DNA of 64,000 nucleotides from Nipponacmea schrenckii (lineage: Eukaryota > Mollusca > Gastropoda > Lottiidae), in the NCBI GenBank assembly GCA_030562195.1, contig JAUJPP010000005.1, forward strand, positions 1,736,001 through 1,800,000, written 5' to 3'. A program made the translations under genes and the position numbers. How positions within the stretch are numbered: position 1 is the stretch's first letter; each line of letters starts with the position of its first letter. The notes under the pieces were generated by a model, which was not told the origin of the DNA, made no database searches, and was given only the letters and a program-made list of their open reading frames with translations. Shown here piece by piece: positions 1 through 10,400 of the stretch.

Positions 1-678
1 CATTCATTCATTCCACTTTACCATGCATGTAGTTGCCTTGCAATAAGCTTGCTTAGCAAGGGACGTAACTCGAATTCATACGTTTCTATTAAGACCACAA
101 GCGACTTTAATTTTGTAATGAGGTAAGCGACATGATGAGTCAAAACTTCCGGTTACGTAAATAAGGTTTGTTGACAAATTAATTTTGAAGGTTTTTTGTT
201 TGTTGACATTGTAATATCGTACGTTTAGTGCCATTTACCATTACTAGATATCTTAATGCATTATGCCTATTGTCCGAGCTGTAATCAGTGAAGATACAAT
301 GGTGCTTTCGCTAACTTTTTCTCTCAAAACTAGGCTACTACGATCCACACTCATTCAACTTGCATGACAACTAATTGAATCTAAATGCGTAATCAATTTT
401 CCTAGCTAGTGCATAACAATAACAGTCAATAACAGAAATAAAGTTTCAATTAACTAGATGCCAATATGGCTGAATAAGTGTCTGCAATCAATTTGAACAA
501 GTCCTCTTAACCAAGTAGTGGAGTAGGACGTAAAACTCCATTCATTTCATTTCCTAACCAAGTCTCATGTCTAATATCGCTGGACAAAGGGACTAGAAAG
601 CTCAAAATCATTTCATTTTTTCATTGCAGACTTCAGAGATGTAGGAAAGAATAAAAGAAAAACAAAAGATCGTCTGCC
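1..678 (+). other. 5' flank, 5' UTR and upstream intron of the kelch gene
   Basis: No protein-coding exon is visible. A good 3' splice site ends at 629 (pyrimidine-rich stretch then 'ttgcag'), so the first coding exon probably starts at about 630 with 49 bases of 5' UTR, and at least one non-coding exon lies upstream, possibly outside the window. SINE-2 tail remnants ('aggacgtaaaactcc' type, then 'catttcatttt') occur at about 505-560 and 598-622. I see no convincing TATA box. Confidence 0.5.
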
Positions 679-3600
679 ATGATTGAATCTAGGAACTGTA
701 TCGTGCAGTCGCACACACAGACGGCATTCTCAGTCATGAATGAACTGAGACTAAAGGAACATCTATGCGATATTGTGCTTCTAGTGGAAGACTGCAAATA
801 TCAGGCTCATAAAATAGTGCTAGCAGGCTGCAGTCCGTATCTTAGAGCCATGTTTACTAACGGAATGCAAGAAACGGAACAGTCGCTTGTGGAGATTCAC
901 GGAATGGAAGCCAAGACGATGAATTTGTTGTTGGAGTTTATGTACACAGGTCTCCTAGAAATTAACATAGCCAATGTTCAAGATATTCTTCAAGGTGCCT
1001 CCTTATTAGGACTGTCAGCTCTTAGGACCAATTGTTCCCAGTTTCTTGAGGGCCAGTTAGCTGCTTCTAACTGCTTAGGTAAGCTGAAACATCTATATTT
1101 CACAAGGATAACAACTTTGGTTGACTAGTCCACTGTAACAGGGATCCTTTCTACCAGCTGGTCCTTGGCCAATCTCTTGGTATTGATCTTTCCCGAGTTA
1201 TCCGTACCCATTTACAGCTGGGTGGACTGGAATTGTGAGTGAAGATGACTTATTCAAGGTCATCAGACTTTCACACACCAGTCGTGATCATGTCCGACAT
1301 TTTCAACGAATCCAAGCAAATTTTGTCATCAATGCTCTAACAAATTTGCTATAGAAGGAGGGAAACAGAATTCTCAATTTGAGCTCACAGGCTTTTCTGT
1401 CCCTCTGTAAAAGGGTAGGAATTTGTGAGTGAGTGTAGGCCTACGAAAAGACTGTTAGCTCCCAGGCTTTTTGTGGCGCTTGCTGCCTACCACATTTCAT
1501 CTATCTACTTTTTCTCTTTTCTGTTCTAGGAATCCATTATTTCGCTGATATGTACGGCCTTACAGAACTTGCTTCCTACGCTCGGCAGTTCATGTTCCAA
1601 AACTTTCTGGAAATAGTTCGATCAGACGAGTTTTATGAACTTAGCCAGGAGCGTTTATTAAACTTACTCAACAGTGATAAACTAAGAGTCGTAAGTGAAC
1701 ACCAAGTCTTCGAAGCTGCCTGTGCTTGGATACAGTACGACCCCGTGGGCCGGCTGCATTGTGCATGTGCAATTTTACGCAACATTCGTCTAGCTCTCCT
1801 GGATTTAACATACTTAGAGAACATTGTGATAAAGTCTGAATTTTTCAATAATTGTGCGAAATGTCAGTTAGTGATCAGTAAAGCGATACGAACGCAGCAA
1901 GATAATGTTGCCATGGAGATGATCACGCCCAGAGCTCAGCCGCCTTGTATCTATGTGGTAGGGGGACGTAACTCTACCGATTGTCAACTCTCCAGTATGG
2001 AACGTTATGATTTCTTAACAGATAGATGGGTGGCTAATGTAAGTGGTAAAACTGAAACTTGTTTTCAATAATTATTCATTTTCTCGGTCTATGACAAATG
2101 CCTTTCTATTTGTAGGTCAAATGTAGCCATGACAACATGCCTTTCTATTTTTAGGTCAACTGTAGCTATGACAAAATGCCTCTCTATTTGTAGATTAAAT
2201 GTAGCCTCGACAAAATGCCTCTCTATTTGTTGATTAAATGTAGCCTCGACAAAATGCCTCTCTATTTGTTGATTAAATGTAGCCATGACAAAATGCCTTT
2301 CTATTTGTTGATTAAATGTAGCCATGACAAAATGCCTTTCTATTTGTAGATTAAATGTAGCCTTGGACAACATGCCTTTCTATTTGTAGATTAAATGTAG
2401 CCTTGGTCAAAATGCCTTTCTATTTGTAGATTAGATGTAGCCATGGGCAAATGCCTTTCTAATTGTAGATTAGGAGATGAATTGCCTTTTATTTTTAGAA
2501 ACGCATGCCTTTCTATTTGTAGGTCAACTGTAACATGAATATAGCTCGTACAGCTGTAGGAGTGACCTGTCAAGAGGGACTACTCTATGCTATAGGAGGT
2601 GAATGTGCTCTATTAGAAACTCAAGAGGACACTCTGTATCTCCGCTGTGTGGAATGTTTCGATCCTGTCATCAAACAATGGCTTCCTAAACCAGAAATGA
2701 AAGTTGCCAGATCGTTTGTGGCTGTGGCAGCTGCCCGAGGGTGTATTTATGCCATTGGTGAGTTTTGCTGTTATATGCTTTGCTTGAATCCACAAGCCCA
2801 GGTGTTTTTCATTTACATGGAAGGGGTTAAGAGCTTCCACTTGTTATGTTTAAAAGTCGTTCCTATGCATGCATAGGTATGCATTATATGTCATTCTATT
2901 TTTTTAATCGCAAAAAAAGTAGGCTAATGCCACTGTCCTTGTAAAATTTCCCTCATCGCTCACTGCATGGCTTTGCTCATTTCATTTCTATATAGGTGGA
3001 GAAGACAGATCTTGTAGCTATAACATCGTTGAGAAGTACGATCCTAAGGCTGAAAAATGGAGTTTCACCACCAATTTAAAACGCAAGAGAGCTGGAGCAG
3101 GAGTGGCCGTATGTGATGGGAAGATATATGTGGCAGGTAGGTCAATAAGTCATAGGTCAATAGGTCATAGGTCAGTAGGTTATTGCTTGGCATATTGGGT
3201 GACTGCTTAAGACAATCATGTCTGTGATGGGAAGATAAATGTGGCAGGTAGGTCAATAGGTCATTGCTTGGCATATCAGTGTGACTGCTTATGCCAGTCA
3301 TGTCTGATTCAAACTTCAATGTCTGACTGCTAGAAAAGAAAAAAGGGCATTGACAACTAACAGCTATTGCCTACATGAAAATAGTGATAGAACATAAGGG
3401 GACTCTTATGAGAAAATTCCATTACATTTATCCCAGAAGATTCCAGTCAAAAGGTTGAATTAAGAGTTTTTCTGCAAGGCATTTCATTTTCTTAACCAAG
3501 CAAGGTGCAGTAGGGTGTAAAACTCAAAACTCATATTCTGTTTGTAGGTGGTTTCGATAAGATATTACATATGGATAGAGCCAGTGTGGAATGCTATGAT

Positions 3601-4524
3601 CCAGATACTCAAGACTGGACGTTTGTGGCTGAAATGGAGAAAGGTCGATCAGGTCTTTCGCTAGTCACATGTGATCAGTTTATTTATGCCATTGGTGGTC
3701 GATTCAGACATTTAGACCAGTACTTTGATCTTGTGGAAAGGTAAGTCATTGGTCATCCAAAAGAAAGAAAAAGAAACAACTATATTTTACAAGGATAACA
3801 ACTTAGGTTCACATGTCCGCTGTGACAGGGATCCTTCTAACAGCTGGTCCTTTGCCAAACCTCTTGGCATTGATCTTTCCTAGATTATCCGTACCCATTT
3901 ACAGCTGGGTGGACTGGAATAATGAGTGTCCTTTCTACCAGCTGGCCTTGCAACCTCTTGGATTGATCTTTCCTGGATTATCCTTACCCATTTACAGCTG
4001 GGTGGACTGGAATTATGAGTGAAGATGACTTATTCAAGGTCATCAGACTTTCACACACCAATTGAGATTAGAACTCACGTCCGACATTTTCAACGAAGAT
4101 GTTTTCGTGCAGGTCAGTAGGTCACAAAGCTTTATCAAATGTAAAAAAAGATGCAGGGTGGTAAGGCATAAAGCTTTCGTCCAATTCCTTATAAAGTTGC
4201 AATACTAAAAGAGATTCCATCAGAACATATAGATATAAATCTTATTAAATTTCATTTCAGTTTCAGATGATGATGTTGAATTTGCCATTCGTGTTTTTTA
4301 GGTTCAACACAGTAACTAAGCAATGGACCACCATTACTCCAATGAACACAGCTAGAGCTTGGCCAGGTGTGGCCTTGTTTGATGGCCTTATTTACGTCCT
4401 AGGTGGGTTTGATGGACAGAGCCGACTACGCAGTGCTGAGGTGTATAACACAGAGACTGACCAGTGGTCCACCATTAAGGATATGAATATTCATCGAGCT
4501 GGCTGCGGGGCTGGCGTGGTTTAA
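679..4524 (+). CDS. BTB-BACK-Kelch (KLHL-type) Cullin-3 substrate adaptor
   Basis: Six coding exons join in one frame: 679-1078, 1530-2038, 2523-2757, 2996-3136, 3548-3740, 4302-4524 (1701 nt, 566 residues). All introns are GT-AG. Residues about 1-125 are a BTB domain (LCDIVLLVED, AHKIVLAGCSPYLRAMF, FMYTG). About 130-235 form BACK (SNCLGIHYFADMYG, then HQVFEAACAWI). From about 265 there are six kelch blades, each with a di-glycine and a spaced Tyr/Trp pair (VVGG, AIGG, VAGG, VLGG; AEVYNTETDQW). The protein ends in the strand that closes the propeller. Known role of the family: BTB-BACK binds Cullin-3 and the propeller recruits targets for ubiquitylation. The BTB/BACK border falls at the usual KLHL intron. 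I cannot assign the KLHL subfamily. No frameshift is present. The start is the first in-frame ATG after the 5' UTR acceptor. Confidence 0.93.
1085..1360 (-). repeat. SINE-1 copy in kelch intron 1
   Basis: On the minus strand this reads head, body, tail of the window's commonest SINE. The body landmarks are 'cccagctgtaaatggg' and 'accagctggtagaaagg'; the tail is 'ttgttatccttgtgaaat'. The head is eroded ('aatgctctaac..tatagaa' on the plus strand). Confidence 0.75.
2096..2535 (+). repeat. ~39-bp minisatellite built on the acceptor of kelch exon 3
   Basis: About eleven copies of a unit holding 'tgcctttctatttgtag' followed by 'gtcaaatgtagcc' or similar. The last copy supplies the working 3' splice site (AG at 2521-2522) and the first codons of exon 3. 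Most copies keep the pyrimidine tract and the AG, so the intron carries a run of near-identical decoy acceptors. Confidence 0.88.
2915..2995 (+). repeat. SINE-2 3' fragment abutting the exon 4 acceptor
   Basis: Matches the 3' third of the complete SINE-2 at 31525-31890 ('gtaggctaatgccactgtc', 'aaatttccctcat', 'gctcatttcatttct'). The fragment runs directly into the AG at 2994-2995, so the acceptor's pyrimidine tract looks SINE-derived. Confidence 0.6.
3113..3304 (+). repeat. Two-copy duplication of exon 4 3' end plus its donor (111-bp offset)
   Basis: The last 24 bases of exon 4 and its donor ('gtggcag|gtaggt') recur at 3224-3253, followed by the same intronic sequence ending 'catgtctg'. Use of the second donor would keep intron sequence with an in-frame TAA, so the first donor is taken as functional. 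Confidence 0.8.
3478..3540 (+). repeat. SINE-2 tail fragment before exon 5
   Basis: Contains 'catttcattttcttaacca' and 'gtgcagtagggtgtaaaact', matching the SINE-2 3' end. It lies a few bases upstream of the exon 5 acceptor (AG at 3546-3547). Confidence 0.5.
3769..4105 (-). repeat. SINE-1 copy with duplicated body in kelch intron 5
   Basis: Plus-strand order is tail, body, body, head, so the element is on the minus strand. The ~98-bp body ('accagctggt' to 'cccatttacagctgggtgg') occurs twice. The head-side B-box relic is 'gagattagaactcacgtcc'. Confidence 0.8.
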
Positions 4525-4525
4525 G

Positions 4526-4690
4526 CGGAAATATTATTATGAGCGTTTTGGAAATTTCAATATGAGCGCTTAGGAAATATTATTATGAGCGCTTAGGAAA
4601 TTTTATTTTGAGTGCTTTGGAAATATTATTATGAGCGCTTTGGAAATTTTAATATAAGCTTTTTGGAAATTTTAATAGAACTATTTCTTG
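4526..4690. repeat. ~23-bp AT-rich array just after the kelch stop
   Basis: About six imperfect copies of 'attatgagcgcttaggaaat' starting within a few bases of the stop codon, so they would lie in the 3' UTR. Confidence 0.75.
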
Positions 4691-5479
4691 GCTGCTAATG
4701 CTTCCTTACTGTTGAAAGAGTTGAAAGATTTCTTACTTTTTAATTAGTCAAGCTTAAATAAGGTTCACAAAAACTAATTGTGGAAAACTTAACTCATGTT
4801 GATATATGCTTCACCTCATCTGATTGGTCAAATTTGATTTCGCATTTTTTTTAAGCCAATCAGATTACTGTTTATTACAATCAGCATAATATTATGCAAA
4901 TTATATTCTAAAAGCTTTGATTGGTTAATATAGTTCTAGTTGCTGTATTAACCAATCAGATACCGGCATTATTTAAGACTTATTTTTTGTACATAAACTT
5001 CAAACAAAGAAATGAAATGCTGATTGGTCAAAATGGACATTAAGAATGTTAATTATTCATTTCAAATCATTGAGAAAAATCTTATTCAAATCATATTTTT
5101 ATTCAATTCACGAGAATCATGTAGAAAGAATATTTTTGTCCACATTTTGCCTTATTGTGTATCAAATACTTTTTGAAATTTGCACTGTTTTTTTTTTCCA
5201 ACCTTCGGAAAAACACGTTAAATCACAATTTTCATGTACATTACATTTTATATATATCATGGTAAATGGGAATTTTTTACTTCATATCTTTTAGTAAATT
5301 CTCTGGAATTCTGTGGGCTTGGCTGTCTGAAATTTTGGATGTTTTGAATGTTGTAGAAATTTATTTAGTTTTTTACTGTGGTATTTGAACGAGCTGAAAT
5401 TTTTTTAGTATTTGTATGTTTATAAAGGCATAGTAAAAAATGTTTCTTAATTTTAGGAAACCTCTTTCCAATCCTTTAA

Positions 5480-5818
5480 AGGGATACTGTGTCTTAGCAT
5501 GAACATAAAATTTTAGTTCTCAAGAATGGTCAATATGAGTATATATTCATCAGTGAACTTACCTGGTGTCATAAAGTAACAGAATCCCTTAAAATCTGGA
5601 AAACTCACAAAACTAAGTCATTTTTGAAAAAGCTTAATCAATTTATTAAGCGTTTTTCAATAATCAAATGAATCTTTATGGATAATTACTTAGTTTTTTG
5701 GATATTTATTTATTTTTTTATGTTATTTATTAGCAGGTATATTTACTGATGAATAGAGCTCTTATTGGCCAAGTTAAAATTTTCAAATTTTATCTTCATT
5801 CTAAGACACAGTATCCCT
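5480..5818. mobile_element. Fold-back MITE with TTAA target duplications (MITE-1)
   Basis: Near-perfect terminal inverted repeats: the left end reads 'agggatactgtgtcttag' and the right end its reverse complement 'ctaagacacagtatccct'. TTAA lies on both flanks (5476-5479, 5819-5822). The interior is an imperfect palindrome ('tatattcatcagtgaactta' against 'tatatttactgatgaat'). No transposase is encoded. TTAA duplication points to piggyBac-type mobilisation (inference). Confidence 0.85.
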
Positions 5819-6407
5819 TTAAAGAGATTGTAAAGAAATCTGGAAGTCTAGCTGTTCTACTTACAGCATTCTAATTTTCTGATGTCTGTGATTCCTGCAA
5901 TTCCAAGAACACTGGAAAATGATCCGTTTATGACATCATAATTCCAATGATCATCAAATCTTAGATAAACATTCAGGAACTAGTAAACGCCTTTAATCCA
6001 ACCATACATATCACTTTTCAAAACAAAAATCACGCTTGGGGTTTGTGTACAATTCCATACAAAGCATAATAAATTTCAAGAGAGTTTATGATTGAAGTTG
6101 AGTTAAGTCTGGTCTGTTATTTTGTTTTTATTGTTAACTTTTCTTCCATTTTTTTGTTTCGTTATTGACTATATTGTATAACTGAGTACCGGTAAATACG
6201 AGTTTTGAGTGCTAACTGAATTTTGACAAGATTTTGAGTTATTATGACTATTTATCAGAAATATTTGCCAGTATGTGCTGATAATAGGTCTATATCAAGA
6301 ATATGGCCCTAATTTATTTGCATCTATTTTAAGGAATGGTCATCCCTTTTTTTTCAAAGACTAGAAAAATTGAAAAGTCTCAAAATTTATCAGTAGACCT
6401 ACTAATA

Positions 6408-6504
6408 GCTAACATTATTTGCAATTTTTGGGATAAATAGCTAACATTATTTGCAATTTTTGGGATAAATAGCTAACATTATTTGCAATTTTTGGGATAA
6501 ATAG
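6408..6504. repeat. 32-bp x3 tandem repeat
   Basis: Three almost identical copies of a unit containing 'gctaacattatttgcaattt'. Confidence 0.85.
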
Positions 6505-6833
6505 AGCCCAATTTTGCTTAAAAATTGAAATTTGGGTACAAAAGGTACATATCAAACAGCTTTTCATTTCGTTAATCATTTTTGAGTTAATGTTTAATGT
6601 AAGTTGATTTAAGAGTTTTTCTGTTGAATGTTGCCGTTTAAATGATAATTGGTTATTTTAATTGTTGATATTGATTCAGGTGTATTATTGACTGAAATAA
6701 AATGACTTCAAAATTGAAGAGCTTGTGTTTTTTTATATCAGAATTTGAAAGCCATATTTGGTCGAAATATGACTTTCAAATGGTTTTAATATTAGATGTA
6801 ATGGCACTATAACCGCTAAATGTCTATATTGTG

Positions 6834-6965
6834 CAAAGCTTGAAGGCTGGAAATGGCAAAGCTGGAAATGGCAAGGCTGGAAATGGCAAGGCTGGAAATG
6901 GCAAAGCTGAAAATGGCAAGGCTGGAAATGGCAAGGCTAGGAATAGCAAAGCTGGAAATAACTTG
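6834..6965. repeat. 15-bp x9 minisatellite
   Basis: About nine copies of 'aaggctggaaatggc'. The unit length is a multiple of three, so both strands stay open and yield spurious repetitive peptides (K-A-G-N-G). Not considered a gene. Confidence 0.9.
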
Positions 6966-7472
6966 ACCCCCCTCGTAACAACAATGCATTCTTCCAAATT
7001 CACTCTTCAACATTTGCATATAACAATGTATTGAAGAGTCCATTTTAGGGCGTTCTTTTTTTGTCTGAGCCACAATAATGTTCCCAATAACCCAATAATA
7101 GTGTTTTAATGAATGATAGGCCCCATGGGTTGATAAATATTGTAACCCCAAAATGACCCCTTTGAAATGCACCTGCATTCTAGATACCCCTTGACAGCAC
7201 ACTTACACCCATCAATTATGTCATTTGAATGACATTGAATTAATTTTTGGCTTTTAATAAATATATTCATTCATTTTTAAACAAGGAAATATAAAAATAA
7301 CAAAAAATAAGTTTTATACGAAACTATGACTAATAATTAACGACCATCTTGAATACGAAACTAAAGAGTAGAGCTGGCTTCCTCGAGAAGTTAAAAATAG
7401 TACCTAGACGGAATAAATAAAGATATGAGAAGTGATTTCAGTATGTTTTGTGGATAATTTGTGACTTAAGAA

Positions 7473-10400
7473 ATGCAATTCTCTTGTAATGACTTTCTTA
7501 GAGAGTCCTGGGAAGATGTCAAGTCACCGACGACTTCGACATTTACGTCGAAAATGGCCCATTGTCGCCGTTCAGTGTCAGCTCTCGAAGAGGTATGCAT
7601 GCATTTTTATTTATTGAATATAGATGACATACATTCCTATAGATGTCATATAAATATTTAATCAATGACAGTCACCCAAATGGCATTATCTAACGAGATC
7701 TTATGCTTTTGTGATGCTTTAATATAATTTGACATTGCGTATCCAGGTTTTTTTCACTTATCAATAATATTTCTTTGATATTAAATTCAGAAAGGGAGGA
7801 AAATCGCTCATATGCTTTTATTGCCCTCTTTTGTTATTTTTAAAAAATATATAAAAATATTTAGGTTATGTTCATGGTTAATCATTGACTGTGAACCTAT
7901 TCATCTGAAAAATCATGTAGACATTTTTTCTGTTGACAAATAATTTTATCTTGATAGAATTAAAATTCTGTGACCATTTGGAGCTGTCATGGACTGTTCC
8001 ATAGAATAACGCAGTTGAAAGCAAGTTAGGGCTGTAGACTCATAGTCTCAAATTCTTCTGCATTGAAACAACATTTTTATCGCAATTCCAGTGTTGTTGA
8101 GGAAACAATGGCATTTCAACTTTAACCCCTGTCAATTATTATACCAAAACTGGACTTCCTAATAAGGCAATAAAGTAAATTTAATAATGATTAATTAGAC
8201 AGAGCCTAAAGGGTTAATATTTAAATCGATATTAACGAGGTCTACAATTAGTACCGTAATATAGTAGTTAACTAGAAATAAATTACTTTTTAAATAATTA
8301 ATAAGTCAAGTTTTAGGTCAGAAAAATTAAAGTGGTATTTGTTTTTTTTTTTGTACCAGTACCGAAACGCTAGAATTTTTTGGAAATTTTTATGCTTGAA
8401 ATGTGTCCCCTGAACATATTTGAAAGTTGTAACTAAATTAAATTTTTTATATGCTAAAACTATTACACAAACATTATTTCAAGATTTCCAAAATTGAGGA
8501 TACTGTATCTTTAATGTTTAAGTAGCAAATACTTAGTAATTAGTACTTATCTTTGGATACAACTTGGGTTCACTATCAGCTTGTCCTTGTATTGATCTTT
8601 ACTAGATTATCTGTACCCATTTACTGCTGGGTTGACTGGAATAATGAGGATCCTTTCTACCAGCTGGTGCTTGACCAAACCTCTTGGTATTGATCTTTAC
8701 TAGATTATCTGTACCCATTTACAGCTTGGTTGACTGGAATAATGAGGATCCTTTCTACCAGCTGGTGCTTGACCAAACCTCTTGGTATTGATCTTTACTA
8801 GATTATCTGTACCCATTTACAGCTGGGTTGACTGGAATAATGAAGATTCTTGAATATGGGTTTGAGCTTGTAATTTCTTATAAAAATAATTGTGAAATTT
8901 GAGCTAGATTTTTTGTTTTAGAAAGTAAAAACTGAAGGGTTTTGGTCCATTTTGATTTCATCCTATGTTAATAGAACCATCAAGCCCAGCAGTTGTGTAA
9001 GTTGACATACATAAGGCTGTAGTGAATTGAAACTATTAAGAGCACAGTGAAGAATAAAGCTATTGAATTTGTAATCACTTGATTTGAATAGATTGACATT
9101 TGTTGGTATATAATAGACCTACCCTAATAGATTGATTACTGTAACATTTCCCAAATTTTTTATCTTATACTCTCTACTGACAGGTCTTTAAGAATTTTAC
9201 CTCATTGCTCACTGTTGGGGTTAAAAATTAGACTTTTCTAAATGTGTTGCCAAAATAAAGTTATTATTATAAACATCTTATAATAGGATAAACACTTAGC
9301 ATTTTAAAAACAGAAAAATGGGAGTTATTTCCTTAAAAATATCGGAAGACATATCTAAGAAGGTTGATGGATTGCTCAATTAATTCAGTTTTGTGAATTT
9401 CTCAAAGGTCATAGGTCAGAGTATATTGAACCACACCTTCCAGGTATCTCATTATACACTGTTTGATAATAGTCTACAAGGATAATAACAATCTCATTAC
9501 ATAATCAAACGATTTATCACTATATTGCATTACATTAATAGCTGGCTTTGTTTTATTAGATGTACTTTGGTCTTGCTTTGGCCTCAATCTTTCAAGTAGA
9601 TGTTATGTTTAAATTACAATGAAAGGGATACCGTCATTTATTATTGAGTTTAAAGGTATAGTGTTATGGTGATATGAGAAAAGTATTCTCACAAAAAGCA
9701 CTGGCCTAGGTCATAGAGTTAGAACTATACTGTAAGGCTAGAAATAATAATGCGTCAACAAATTAATGCGACATGGGGTAAGGAGACTAAAATGCGAGTA
9801 TAAATTAATGCGATCCGCGATAGGTGTCGCATTTTTTAATATCATCAAAAAGAAAAGGGCTACCCGAAATTCTACAAGTGTTTAATGAATGAAGACATGA
9901 ACAATGATCAAGATTTTATCTTTTAATAGTCAAGTGTGAAAATCTTTTGTTTTTGTAACGTCATTGATTACTAATCAGCTTCAAATTTAGAGATAATTAC
10001 CTAATTACTTAATCCCACCCGGTCTCAATTTAAATACTTAACTCCATATAATTCACTTGGAAATATGTATTTAAAAATGCGGATACAAATTAATGCGATC
10101 GCGGATAGGTCGCATTTAACGCATTAATTTTTATCTCGCAATAATTTGTAGCCTTACAGTATATGTATTTCGAAGTGCTGTTAGTTCAGTTAGTAAATAG
10201 AAATAAACAAGATAATAATTTGGCGGTACCGACTTATAGTGATCATCTGAAAGGAATATCAACAAAATGTATATACAAAGTTCTCCTTAATCCTGGCAAA
10301 ACTTGTTTCCCCTTGTCAGTGTTCCAGGTCAGACAGACTGACATGGAAAAAGAGTCTAAGTCGTTCGAATGGGACAATAAACCAAGGCCCCGTGTGCTAC

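Larger units (their letters stand above)
4525..7472. other. Intergenic interval, kelch 3' UTR to ASAP 5' UTR
   Basis: No conserved coding exon found. It holds the kelch 3' UTR, short AT-rich tandem repeats and a TTAA MITE. An AATAAA at 6696-6701 is one possible polyadenylation signal, among several in this AT-rich sequence. The reading frames crossing 6816-7202 are repeat-derived. Confidence 0.6.
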
